DNA of 64,000 nt from Alkalibacterium sp034520745 (GTDB lineage: Bacteria > Bacillota > Bacilli > Lactobacillales > Carnobacteriaceae_A). The stretch spans positions 335,416 through 399,415 of the forward strand of contig JAXHNF010000003.1 in NCBI GenBank assembly GCA_034520745.1, given 5' to 3'. The notes beneath the pieces are model-generated. The model had not been told where the DNA came from, made no database searches, and was given only the letters and a program-made list of their open reading frames with translations. A program made the translations under genes and the position numbers. Of the stretch, positions 31,406 to 41,345 are shown one piece after another. The first letter of the stretch is position 1. Every line of letters starts with the position of its first letter.

Positions 31406-32449
31406 GTGAATCAGAAATTAATGCTTGGCACATATACCAAACGAGAAAGCAAAGGGATCTACAGTATCGAGCTGAATGAAAACAAAAAACAGCTAGTCAA
31501 TTTAAACGAAGAAGTCCATGTTCAGAGCCCGACTTACCTGGCCGGAAATGCGGACTTCAGTCTGCTTTTTTCTATTGCAAAGTCATCTGACGGGAGTGGC
31601 GGCATAAAGTCATTTAAAAAAGACCCAGAAACTGGGGACTACATGGAAGCCGGCAGTGCCTTTGAAGAAGGCGCACCCCCGTGCTACATCGCTTACGATG
31701 AAACCAGAAATCTTGTCTATACTGCAAACTACCATAAAGGCGAAGTCTGTGTATATGAAACGGCAGCCTCCGGTGAGCTATTTGCTTGCAGATAAACATA
31801 CTCACTCCGGCAAATCGGTTCACGAGAATCAGCAGTCACCACATGCCCATTATTTCGATTGGACACCGGACGGCCGATTTCTGATTGCCTGTGACTTGGG
31901 CACTGATGAAATCGTCATGTATACTTTGGATGAAGCAAACAAACTGACTGTCAGCGATGTCATTTCCCGTCACTCCCGGCTAGGCCCCAGACACGTCGCT
32001 TTTCATCCTGACAACCAGTATGCCTATGTATTTGCTGAGTTGAGCAGTGACGTGATCGTACTTCAGCTACAACGAAAAAACGGGACGCTCAGCCCAGATC
32101 CAGACGATCTCTTCGATACCAAAAGACCACACGTCATTCAACGGCGGAGCCGCCATTCGCGTATCTTCGGACGGAAAGTTTGTTTATGCTTCCAACCGTG
32201 GCCATGATTCGATCGTCAGCTATAAAGTTGCTGAAGACGGTACCCTGTCCTTGATTGGGTATACGCCCACAGAAGGTCAGACACCAAGGGACTTTAATCT
32301 GGATCCTTCCGAAAGGTTTGTTGTCGTCGGCCATCAGGACTCTGACAATTTATCTTTATTTGAAAGAAATACTTCAGACGGGACCCTGTCTCTGCTGTCA
32401 GAAAGACGTCTATGCGCCAGAAGTGATCTGTGTCAAGTTCTTGTCTTGA
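31406..32449 (+). CDS. Lactonase family beta-propeller (6-phosphogluconolactonase YkgB-like; frameshifts)
   Basis: Seven-bladed propeller of the Pgl/YkgB type, thought to hydrolyse 6-phosphogluconolactone in the pentose phosphate pathway. The GTG start at 31406 follows AGGAGG. It opens LMLGTYTKRESKGIY and includes the family pieces AYDETRNLVYTANYH, SPHAHYFDWTPDGRFL, LGPRHVAFHPDNQYAYV and GQTPRDFNLDPSERFVVVG. Shifts near 31780, 32125 and 32400; the best end is VYAPEVICVKFL, stopping at 32449. Repaired length ~347 fits. Upstream and divergent is the AI-2E gene; the flavin reductase gene follows after ~50 bases. Confidence 0.86.
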
Positions 32450-32496
32450 ATAACGCGGACTGACCGGACATCACCGGACTCGACAAAGGAGATATC

Positions 32497-33116
32497 ATGC
32501 ATCATTTTAAAACAGAGGATCTATCATTAAAACAACAGTACAAGTTCCTGACCGGAAGCATTATTCCGCGGCCGATAGCCTGGATCACGTCACTCAATGA
32601 ATCAGCCGGTATTGTAAATCTGGCTCCGTTCAGTTTTTCAGTGTAGCTTCCAACCAGATACCATTACTCACAGTTTCGATTTTACGGACAGATGAGAAAT
32701 CAAAAGACACAGCTTCCAATATACTGAAACAAAAGGAAGCTGTCGTTGCATATCGTAAGCCGTCCACTCGTCTTTGATATGAATGGAACCTCTGCACCTT
32801 TATCACCCGAGCAAAGCGAAGTCGATCGTACAGAGTTGACACTGGTCGACAGCTCCACGGTCGGTGTCCCCGGGTGAAAGAAGCCTTGATCCGCTTCGAA
32901 ACTGTCCTTTATCAGCATCCCCATAAAAAATGACCAGGGTGAAACAGTGACCGATCATTTTCTTTTAAAGGTAACAGATTTTCATTTCGACTATGATGTC
33001 TTCGATTTCAAAGAGACTATATACTCGCAGACAAGCTGGATCCGATGGCTCGCTTATCTGGAACAGATTACTCTGCACTCGGTGACATCCTGTCGATCAT
33101 TCGACCTGTAAAATAA
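32497..33116 (+). CDS. Flavin reductase family protein (many frameshifts)
   Basis: FMN-binding split-barrel protein. The start ATG at 32497 follows AAAGGAG. The opening HFKTEDLSLKQQYKFLTGS leads into IIPRPIAWITSLNE, the family signature for flavin binding, then VNLAPFSFF. Later pieces include VDRTELTLVDSS and the end LGDILSIIRPVK at 33116. The frame shifts about every 100 bases, so internal residues are unreliable. Repaired length ~205 residues is typical of the YwrF/FlaRed group. Ends just before a shared terminator. Confidence 0.72.
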
Positions 33117-33122
33117 AAAAAC

Positions 33123-33146
33123 GTATCTGGACAGCTGTCCAGATAC
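33123..33146. terminator. Bidirectional terminator between convergent genes
   Basis: A perfect 24-base palindrome starting GTATCTGGACAG, with T-runs on the plus strand (ATTTTTAT) and an A/T-rich flank on the other. Confidence 0.85.
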
Positions 33147-33157
33147 ATTTTTATAAA

Positions 33158-33658
33158 TTATTTAGATGTGACCGTACCGATTTCGGTTCCTCTGGTCGTT
33201 TCACCTGTGGTATTCAGTGAATAATCATCGACCTGATCCATATTCGTAAATACGATAATGACCGTATCTTTCTTGCCGCCTCCTTCCAGCCCTTTAAGAT
33301 TAACAGTAGAGATTTTTGTTTCGTGCGTCACCGTGTCGCCTTCTTTAACCAGCGTGTCGAAGGTTCCGCTTCAAGTTCCACCGTGTCGATCCCGATCACG
33401 CAGAACTTCCACATTGTCAAGTTCCAGTCCAACAGCATGCTGTGTGGGAAAACATGACGACTTTTCCCTGAACCAGGCGAATAAATGTCTCCGTCACTCG
33501 GAACCACGCGCAAAACCGTCTCCCATCATTTTTTGAGAAAAGACAGGATCTTCCACATCCTCGATCGGAATAACTTTACCACTTACCGGACTGACTAATG
33601 TCGCCTTCGGCTCTTTCGCTTCGTTCCCTTTTCCTTTCAGAAAATCAAATACTCCCAT
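33158..33658 (-). CDS. PTS glucose-type EIIA protein, stand-alone (frameshifts)
   Basis: Phosphocarrier domain of the glucose family PTS, here without EIIB or EIIC. The ATG at 33658 follows AGGGA; it opens MGVFDFLKGKGNEAKEP, then LVSPVSGKVIPIEDVEDPVF and KMMGDGFA, the classic EIIA(Glc) beginning. The two active-site His regions are visible as PTQHAVGLE and IGIDTVEL, but the His codon expected before IGID is corrupted (bases CGTGATCGG), next to shifts near 33500, 33460 and 33400. The end GTEIGTVTSK stops at 33158. The domain is ~166 residues as usual. Such stand-alone proteins can serve several sugar permeases and inducer control. Confidence 0.83.
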
Positions 33659-33856
33659 ATTTATCCCTGCTTTCTTTAGTAATCTTAGTTTTTTTCTATT
33701 TAAATCAATGCTTTGACTTACTTCTAATGATAGCATAATTTGTCATATTCCTGAACCGAAATGATTATTGGATTAAAATGTCTGATTATTCTAGCAATTT
33801 CATTTCAAGTTCGATATTATAAGGTAGCTAACAATTAAACTGAAGGAGTCGTATAC

Positions 33857-34688
33857 GTGTTTATAGAAATCATCAAATCAATTATTTTAGGTATCGTACA
33901 AGGCATTACAGAATGGTTGCTATCAGCAGTACAGGGCACATGATTCTGGTAGATGAATTTTTAGTTCTGAATACCAGTGATGCCTTCAAGGAAATGTTCC
34001 TGGTCGTCATCCAGCTTGCTTCGATTCTGGCCGTTATCCTGCTGTTTTTCAAGAAACTGAATCCCTTTGACGGTGACAAGAGCGACAATCAGAAAAAAGA
34101 AACGTGGCATATCTGGTTTAAAGTCGTCGTCGGCGTCCTGCCCGCTGCCGTGTTCGGACTGCTGTTTGAAGACACAATCAATGAGGTGTTCTTCAACTGG
34201 CAGACCGTTTCCGTGGCTCTGATCGTCTACGGAATTGCCTTCATCATCATCGAGAAGAGAAACGAAGGCAGAGTGCCAAAGGTAGCGACTTGGGAACAGC
34301 TATCCTATAAAGTCGCTTTGATGATCGGTTTTTTCCAGGTCCTGGCCCTGATTCCAGGAACATCCCGTTCGGGAGCCACGATCGTCGGAGCAATTCTGAT
34401 CGGGACCGCCAGACCGATCGCGGCAGAATATTCCTTTCTTCCTGTCCATCCCAGTCATGCTCGGTGCAAGCTTGCTCAAACTGGTCGGGTTCGGATTCAG
34501 CTTTACGCCCTGCAGAACTCATTATTTTACTGGTCGGCTGCCTGTTTTCTTTCATCGTTTCGATTTTGGCAAATCAAATTCCTGATGAATTATATCCGGA
34601 GACGTGGCTTCAGCTGATTCGGGTGGTACCGAATCATTGCAGGGTTGGTGGTCATGGGTTTTTTTGCCCTGATAGGGCAATCAACTAG
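33857..34688 (+). CDS. uppP: Undecaprenyl-diphosphatase (frameshifts)
   Basis: Recycles the lipid carrier for cell-wall synthesis and gives bacitracin tolerance. The GTG start at 33857 lies behind GGAG. The signature regions are present: ILGIVQGITEW followed, after a one-base loss near 33918, by ISSTGHMI; and PGTSRSGATIVGAIL. Helices continue to VVMGFFALIG. A second shift near 34440 and a third near 34570-34640 affect the C-terminal third; the end is set at the TAG at 34688 before a terminator. Length ~277 fits BacA/UppP. Confidence 0.9.
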
Positions 34689-34696
34689 TATAAATA

Positions 34697-34746
34697 AAGA
34701 AGAGGGTCGGCTCGCTGAAGCTCAGGTCCTCTTCTTGATTTTGTGC
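34697..34746 (+). terminator. Terminator of uppP
   Basis: AAGAAGAGG and CCTCTTCTT form a stem around a long, partly paired loop, followed by GATTTTG. Confidence 0.55.
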
Positions 34747-34761
34747 CGCCCTGACTCATTT

Positions 34762-36244
34762 CTATTGCCGAGTCAAGATGGACCACGTCTGTCCTCTTCT
34801 CGACCGAGCACGACCGCCAGTTGAATAAGTTGAGTTAAAAACATCCCCGCTTATCGGACCCGAAGAGTGAAGTCGGTTGAAGAAAGTTGAATGATCCGTT
34901 GTATATAAAAAGAAATAGGCTGCGATCAAGGTAAGGAGAAACAGACCGCTGACCGTCCACTGAACGGGTGTCAGATTTTCTTTTTTACCCGTGGCTAGTT
35001 GTATAAACGGGTAAACGGTAGACAAACCCATAAGCCATACCGTCCACAATACTTCCTGTCAAACGGTAATGAGCACGATCAGAGGCAGCCACTCCAGAGC
35101 TTTGTCGAGCCACTCACATCTCTGGCTGTTAAAGTCGACCATGGTATCTCTGGCTGCCAAAGCCATGGATGCGCCAGTGGCAACTACGACGGGACCGACG
35201 GCTTCAGATGGGATGTACGACAAATACGGTGTGAAAACGAGAGCCAGGAGAGAAACAGCATCCCTGTTGTGATGGCCGTCAATCACCGTTCCGCCCCCTT
35301 CAGCAATACCGGCACCGTTCTCCGCAACAGGTATCGCCGGGCTGGTCCCGAGCAGACCAGGAAACCAAACCGGTTATCGCTCCGATCTTATCAGCTTTGA
35401 GACTTCTGCGTTTTGTCCGTAAGCAGGGCTTGGGTCAGTACCGATCGTTTCAAACATCAGAAGCATTGTCGAATGAGAATACCCCAAGCAAAAATTCAAC
35501 ATTAAATAACTGGCTGAAGTCGACTGCTGAAAGTAAGTTGCTCGAAACCGAAAAGCGAGATCCAGATTGAATGATACCGGTTCAAACGTATCCCAAAAAT
35601 ATAAGGCCCGAGTATAGACCAGTGGCGAACAATACGGCATACAAAAACCCGCCTTTGACCTCAAAGCGTTTCGGCATGACATATCAGTCCAAGGATTCCA
35701 CGGTATTCCACGGGAAGACCGCCTTCAGTCAGAACATCATCCAGAGGATTCCAACTGTATTCCACTGAAGACTGCCTTCAGTCAGAACACCCATATTCTC
35801 GATCCGATCGGCATCAAGAAATCAACCGATCCCCACCGTAATCGCCTGTTTCAGCATTGCTGGAATCGACTCACTGATCTTTCTCATGACTCCGATCATA
35901 GCCAGTAAAGTCAAACTGCAGCCCGGAAACAACGACCACACCAAGACTGGTACTGCCAGGAAAGTCCAATAGACGCAACGAGCGTGAACGTGAAGAACTG
36001 CATTCTCCCCCATCCCCGGCGCCATGGCCAGCGGAACATTGGCAAACCAACCCATCAGCAGACTGCCTATGACAGAAATGAAAATCGTGGAGTAGACACT
36101 GTACTCACTCGGTACTCCGGCTTGTCCCAGGATCATCGGATTGACAAACAAGACATAGGAAATGGAAAAAAATGTCACGAGACCTGCCAGCACTTCCTGC
36201 CTGACTGTCGTTTGGTTTTCAGAGAGATTGAATCGTTTAAACAT
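34762..36244 (-). CDS. NCS2-family purine permease (AzgA/PbuG-like; heavily frameshifted)
   Basis: Probable hypoxanthine/guanine or adenine uptake permease. The first 75 residues are clean: MFKRFNLSENQTTVRQEVLA, GLVTFFSISYVLFVNPMIL and APGMGENA, which is the AzgA-type start. Later pieces (TLLAMIGVMRKISESIPAML, KQAITVGIG, SEAVGPVVVATGASM and WTVWLMGLSTVYPF) lie in different frames. At least six shifts and an imperfect 53-bp tandem duplication (35693-35798) interrupt it, so it may be a true pseudogene or a badly read gene. The end is uncertain. It has its own promoter next to the group II intron. No purine riboswitch is visible in the short leader. Confidence 0.75.
35693..35798. repeat. Imperfect 53-bp tandem duplication inside the purine permease gene
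   Basis: Two adjacent copies each begin GGATTCCA and share TATTCCAC, GAAGAC, GCCTTCAGTCAGAACA; they differ at several scattered positions. 53 is not a multiple of 3, so two copies disrupt the frame. Confidence 0.7.
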
Positions 36245-36267
36245 TTATCTTAACCTCTTTCTAATAA

Positions 36268-36296
36268 ATTATGCAGCACGTTTTAGTTTAAAACAA
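36268..36296 (-). promoter_or_regulatory. Promoter of the purine permease gene
   Basis: On the minus strand TTGTTT (36291-36296) and CATAAT (36268-36273) are 17 bases apart, about 25 bases upstream of the ATG. The intron 3' end lies ~10 bases upstream of the -35, so the promoter is outside the intron. Confidence 0.55.
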
Positions 36297-36304
36297 TATT
36301 CTTC

Positions 36305-38349
36305 TGAATCGCAGAGGAGATAAATGATTAATTCATTTATCGTCCTCTTATATACTACTGTACGTACGGTTCCGTATACGGCGGTTCAATACTGACATGA
36401 AGCAGGCTCGGCACAGCTGACGTAGTGCGAGCCTACGTTCCAAGCGGTACGAAGTACTTTATCGTTGTAAGCTATCCCAAATGCAGACCTCGAGGTGCAC
36501 TTTGTCATAGTCTGCCAATGGCTTTAGCCTTCTAGAGATATGCCAATACGCTTGGCGCTATCGCCCATCTAGTGCCTGACACGTATTAACCCCGCTAGGT
36601 AGTACTGCGATTACTCTTGCGTCTTGTGGCTCCAGTTGTCCGATACGGCCGTGGAGCCATTGCTCCAGCTTTCGTGACCGGATGACGCGCCGTATGCGTG
36701 TACCGAAGTTACGGGTCTGAGCGCTTCTTGTTCGGCTGCTCATTTCCTTGACGATGTCAGTCAATCTGCCAGAGCGATTACGTATTCGTCATAGCGCTTT
36801 ATGGTACGCATAGAGATCTCGCTTGATGAGCTTCAAAAGAAGGGTACATGTAGCGACAGACCCCAGTCTCTCTGCATGTTTGTCTGAGAAGTACCAAGTG
36901 CTTTACTACGGGCATGATTAGCGGTCACTAGAGACCGTGTACGTCTTGGTCGTACAGTTAAGTATGAGGTCCTCTCCAATGGAGCGAGTGCATACGCTTC
37001 AGGAGTACTCGTTCACCGGCTCGGCTTGACTGTGGCAAGCTTATCCTAAGTCATCAGCGAAACGGACAAGTGATGTTGCCTCATTTACTTTATCCAGTTC
37101 ATGTAAGTCAGACATTGCTGATTAGGGGGCGGAATCGCGCCGCCTTGGCGCGCCTGTGTTACTTTTGACTGTAAAGTCGCCAGTATTCTGCTTCCATTCG
37201 GCGCTGCCTCGTGTATGGAACTTACGGATCCTTTCCAGAATGCATTTTACCAGATTGGATATACGGTTCGTAGATCAGTGCCCATCAAAGGCATTCAGCT
37301 GGTTGAGGTGTATGCGAAACGTTGCGTCAATGTCACCTAATTCGACGGCGATCTTTATAGCCTTGCTGGTAACTCGTCAACTGACTCGGTATTCGATGCG
37401 TACAGTATTACTTCTTCCCGGTGTCTGGCCTGCCCAATGAGCTATGTGGGACGAAGATGTCCTTTTCTATGGAGTAGGTTCATATCGAGTTGTCTGACGG
37501 CTCGTCATGGACCGCTCGGTCCCGTACAACTGGACACTGCCAACTCGCGTTGCCGGATACGACCATTCGCTTTTGGCATAGTCCATCCGCTCTTCTGGCT
37601 GTGGTCTTCCGAGGTTCGCGTCTATATCAGATTTCTTTCTTATATAATGCAGTCGTTTCCATGATAGGCGTTTTTGTTCATTTATGCTGGGGGTCATCCG
37701 TTTCTAGGCCAGGTCCTGGGTTGCGGTTCACAGACTTATCGCTGCTCGGAATAGCGTCATGGGTCACGTGCGGTTCGGAGACGTCACCGATACTTCGGGA
37801 ACGTTACGTTGACCTAGGCGAGTACTGTACAGGTACATCCGGTTACGCTTGCTGTCCAGCTTCTCCCTCGCTGGTTTTGGTCGCGAGCCTTTTGCTCGTT
37901 TTGACGCTTGTCATAATGCCTAACCTCCACTCTTCGAAGTATCAATATTGTTCGGTCCTTCGGTTCGTTTCTCCCGTGACTCTGAGCGCGTCGGCTGGGC
38001 GTCTTGCCTATCCGTTGTCCAGCTACGACTCAAGGTCGGCTTCTGCCAGACTGACCTCCCCGGGGTAAGAGCGATAACTTTCTGCGTCACGTCACGGCAA
38101 TTGATTATACTCGGCAGAATTCTGGGCAGCGGTCGTGAGTATATGCCCGTGGATTGCAAGCACAATATCCGGAATGTCAGGCAAGCGCGTTATCTGCACG
38201 AGAAGTTCGTTCGTCAGCGCTGCATTTAGCGTGCTCAATCGTCCTTCGATCCCGCCTCGCGGCGGACACGCTTGCTTCGTTGCTAACAGTTTCTTACTGC
38301 CAAGTCTGTAGTGGACTTTTCCCGTAGAGTTATCACCCAGCGGGCGCAC
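36305..38349 (-). mobile_element. Group II intron, bacterial class C, decayed
   Basis: The minus strand starts GTGCGCCCGCTGGGTG at 38349, the class C 5' consensus, followed by domain I pieces (GACTTGGCAGTAAGAAACTG, GGCGGGATC) and CTTACCCCGGGGAGGTC at ~38053-38068, all as in the Oceanobacillus-type IIC introns. Near the 3' end, domain V is recognisable (GAACCGCCGTATACGGAAC, ~36352-36389), then a domain VI hairpin (GAGGACGATAAATG, ~36306-36351). The returning strand of domain V reads ACAGTAGTATA where the class consensus is ACGGTGGTGTG, so pairs are lost and splicing is unlikely. The insertion point is directly behind a rho-independent terminator, which is the known target preference of class C introns. 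Boundaries are good to a few bases at 5' and ~5-10 at 3'. Confidence 0.85.
36560..37914 (-). pseudogene. Intron-encoded reverse transcriptase/maturase, degraded
   Basis: Domain IV of the intron holds the remains of an LtrA-type protein. It starts with ATG at 37914, GGAGG 9 bases upstream, reading MTSVKTSKRLATKTSEG. Recognisable fragments in shifting frames are APQGG at ~37135-37155 (RT domain 4), LHELDK and LVRFADD at ~37050-37110 (the catalytic YADD box with Phe for Tyr), and a maturase X-like stretch SSRTRSAQTRNFGTRIRRV with a worn version of the usual GWIGYF (GRIGQL, ~36645). Stops and shifts occur throughout, and substitutions are far denser than in neighbouring genes, so no active enzyme can be made from this sequence as read. 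Confidence 0.8.
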
Positions 38350-38357
38350 AATGACAT

Positions 38358-38384
38358 AGAGGCTGGGACATTGTCCCAGCCTCT
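38358..38384. terminator. Terminator that served as intron target
   Basis: AGAGGCTGGGAC and its perfect complement around ATT. On the minus strand it lies ~300 bases downstream of glgP and 8 bases before the intron 5' end. A near-identical GAGGCTGG-type terminator occurs at 49374-49429, a type common in Lactobacillales. Confidence 0.85.
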
Positions 38385-38683
38385 CTTTGAGCTTACGAGA
38401 TTTGATCTTAAGACCTGCTCACTGAAGGCAGACCCGACGTCTCACTTTGCCTATAGCTGCTATGGACTTTTAGTCCATCTACATACTATGATACACTTGG
38501 GCTTCGCCGATAGTGCCAGCGAAGAGATGCTCAGTTTCATACTCGGACTCATAGTCACTCGAGCAGTTCGGTCAGACTTTACCGTTTCACCGTTCAGCTA
38601 TACCTGTGATAGAGGTATAGCAGGTAGAAGCCCCCATCAGGGTCTGATACGCTCTTCAAGATCCCAGTCTGTTTCCTCTTACG
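38385..38683 (-). other. Hairpin-rich non-coding stretch, candidate RNA gene or glgP 3' UTR
   Basis: About 300 bases between the glgP stop and the terminator hold no credible minus-strand frame. On that strand there are many short stems in series: CTATACCT/AGGTATAG, CTCG..GACT/AGTC..CGAG, CTTCGC/GCGAAG, TGGACT/AGTCCA and CTGC/GCAG, and the stretch ends in a strong terminator. It does not match RNase P, tmRNA, SRP or 6S RNA as I know them. It could be a structured RNA, the remnant of an unrecognised element, or a gene too corrupted to read. The opposite strand has an open frame of 152 codons with no recognisable features. Confidence 0.4.
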
Positions 38684-41121
38684 CTATCGGTTCATCAAGA
38701 GGCTGGACCCCTTTATCTGCATTGCAGTGCCTGTTTCACTTTTCCAAATATCGTCTGCATAGCGTTTGATCGTGTCATACTGCCGAGAGGCTGCAGAGAT
38801 GAAGCAATGTTCAAGAGTGATTTCCTTGTCCACTCTTTTTCATTCCTGTACAGTTCATCCACTTTTTCTTGTGCATCTACATAAGCATTGAAATCCTTCA
38901 GGACAAAATATTCATCATTGTAATGGATCAGAGATTCAAATATCGCATTACCTTCGCCCTGAAGTCCCGGAATCAGGCCATTGTTCAACGCATCCAGAGT
39001 GCGTCTCACTTTATCATCTGATTCATAAATGTCTCTGGCACTATAACTTTGATCCGCCTTCAATTCATAAACTTCCTTACTGGTAAGTCCGAAGATGAAC
39101 ATGTTCTCTTCTCCGACAAAGTCTCTGATTTCAATGTTGGCGCCATCCAGAGTGGCTAAAGTCAGTGCCCCGTTAGCCATCAGCTTCATGTTACTTGTTC
39201 CTGAAGCTTCCATGCTTGCCAGTGAGATCTGTTCGCTGATATCAGCCGCCGGAATGATTTTTTCAGCCAGGGAAACACCGTAATTTTCAAAGAAAACGAT
39301 TTTCAGCTTGTCGCCTACATCCGGATCATTATTGACCAGCTCGGCAAGTGAATTGATCACTTTTATGATCTGCTTCGCATAAATGTAACTCGGTGCGGCT
39401 TTAGCTCCGAAGATAAACACGCGCGGAACATAATCCGCCTCCGGATTCTGCTTGATCTCCAGATAACGGTGCAGGATGTGCAGCATATTCAGATGCTGGC
39501 GCTTATACGCGTGCAGCCGTTTGATCTGTACATCGAACAAAGCATTGGGATCAACTTTTATTCCTTTCACGTCTTCAATATACTCAGCTAGATGCTTTTT
39601 GTTCTCCAGTTTGATTTCCGCCAATTTTCCAAGGGTCTTCTTGTCTTTTTCGAAGCCTTTGAATACTTTCAGTTCTGCCGGATTCACTTTCCATTCCTCA
39701 CCGATTTTTTTATCGATCAGTCGGGTCAGTCCCGGATTGGCCAGATGCATCCAGCGTCTCTGCGTGATTCCATTGGTTTTGTTGTTGAACCGTTCAGGAT
39801 AGAGCTCAAAGAAATCTTTCAGTACATCATCCATAAGAATGTCTGTATGCAGCTTGGCTACACCATTGATACTGTGGCTGCCTATGACCGCCATATGCGC
39901 CATATTGACAACACCGTTCTGAAGAATTGCCGTCTGCCAGGTGATGCTTTCACCATAAATAGGCAGATTGGTCTCAACAAAGCGTCTGTTGATTTCTTCG
40001 ATGATCATATAGATGCGGGGAAGCAGCTCTTTCATCATATCTATCGGCCATTTTTCAAGTGCTTCACGTAAGATCGTGTGATTAGTATAGCTGCATGTTT
40101 TAAATGTGATTTCCCACGCCTGTTCCCAGGATAAATGTTCTTCGTCCAGTAAGATCCGCATCATCTCCGGAATGACCAGTGCCGGGTGAGTGTCATTGAT
40201 ATGAATGGCCACTTTATCCGGAATGTTCTTTCTCGGAACATTATATTTCCTGAAATGACGCAGGATGGACTGAACACCAGCAGAGACCATGAAATACTCC
40301 TGCTTCAGTCTCAGCAGCCGGCCTTCATAATTTGAGTCATCCGGATACAAAACTTGTGTGATTTCATTGATCGGTTCTGTCGCTTCCAGTGTGAGATAGT
40401 TTTCTTCTTCTTCAATTGGGATCTCTGCTGACCATAACCTCAGATTATTCACCGTATCGTTACGATAGCCGACCATCGGTGTATCATAAGGAACAGCCAG
40501 AACATTCAAAGTATTTTCATATTTCGCTTCCATATGACCAAGATGATTTTCTTCGATCCAGGCATTGCCGCCGAACCTTACCATACAAGTCGACTTGTCA
40601 TTGCGTGTTTCCCAGACGTTCCGGTAACGCAGCCAGTTTTCAGGCAGTTCTACCTGATAGCCATCGACAAACTTCTGTCTGAACAAGCCATACTGATAGC
40701 GGATGCCGTTCCCATTACCTGGGATTCCAAGCGAAGCCAATGAATCCATAAAACAGGAAGCCAGACGACCTAACCCTCCGTTACCGAGTGCCGGGTCTGC
40801 TTCCGCTTCTTCGAGTTCATCAAAAGCAAGTCCCATTTCGTTCAGGCCATCCTTGATCGTATCCAATAGTCCTAGATTGTACGCATTACTCTTGAGCTGA
40901 CGTCCGGGCAGAAATTCCATCGAAAAATAAAATACTTGTTTTACACTGTTTTTTATATATTTTTCACGTGTTTTCTTCCAGTCTTCAGAAAGGTAATTTT
41001 TCACGTACATTCCCAGTGCATTGTATAGCTGTTCCGTCGAACCTTCTTCGTAAGAATAAGCATACATACTCTGAAATTGTGCCTTGTATTCTTTTATAAA
41101 TCCTTTAACTGTTAATGTCAT
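38684..41121 (-). CDS. glgP: Glycogen/maltodextrin phosphorylase (one frameshift at the end)
   Basis: Releases glucose-1-P from glycogen. Nearly the full 800 residues read in one frame. Key parts are EADPALGNGGLGRLASCF, HINDTHPAL, IGSHSINGVAKLH and the pyridoxal-phosphate Lys in EASGTSNMKLMANGALTL. The ATG at 41121 is favoured, 9 bases after GGAGG; an in-frame ATG six bases earlier abuts the ribosome site. Near 38795 a shift moves the end to SRQYDTIKRYADDIWKSE and a stop at 38684, which restores the family ending. It is the last glg gene, but a terminator precedes it, so it may also have its own promoter in the 200-base gap. Confidence 0.93.
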
Positions 41122-41296
41122 AAGCATTCCTCCATGTGTTTGGACAAGTATACCTCAAAGATACGGATAAGAAAAGATACGGTCTCTTTCGTTTCCTTCT
41201 TTTGAGCAGAACCTACCGTAATCATCAGACTATCCTGTCCTCTTTCAGTCCTCAATGTGTTAATCGTGTGTTAATTGATGATTCTTTTACTTTTTT

Positions 41297-41340
41297 TAAA
41301 AAAGAACTCGAACAACCAGCGGGAAGCCAGTCATTCGAGT
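41297..41340 (-). terminator. Terminator between glgA and glgP
   Basis: ACTCGAA/TTCGAGT with an inner ACTGGC/GCTGGT-like pairing, followed on the minus strand by TCTTTTTT. It begins 5 bases after the glgA stop and may set a lower glgP level. Confidence 0.7.
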
Positions 41341-41345
41341 AATGA

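Noticed and set aside
36250..36305. Possible purine riboswitch ahead of the purine permease gene
   Set aside because: The leader between promoter and ATG is only ~25 bases, too short for an aptamer, and no conserved riboswitch core is seen.
38385..38683. RNase P RNA, tmRNA or 6S RNA
   Set aside because: The conserved cores of these RNAs (for example the GAGGAAAGTCC of RNase P, the tmRNA acceptor end) are missing.
38311..38769. Plus-strand open frame of 152 codons across the intron edge, terminator and glgP end
   Set aside because: It crosses three unrelated features, has no ribosome site or recognisable domain, and lies antisense to glgP. Probably chance.
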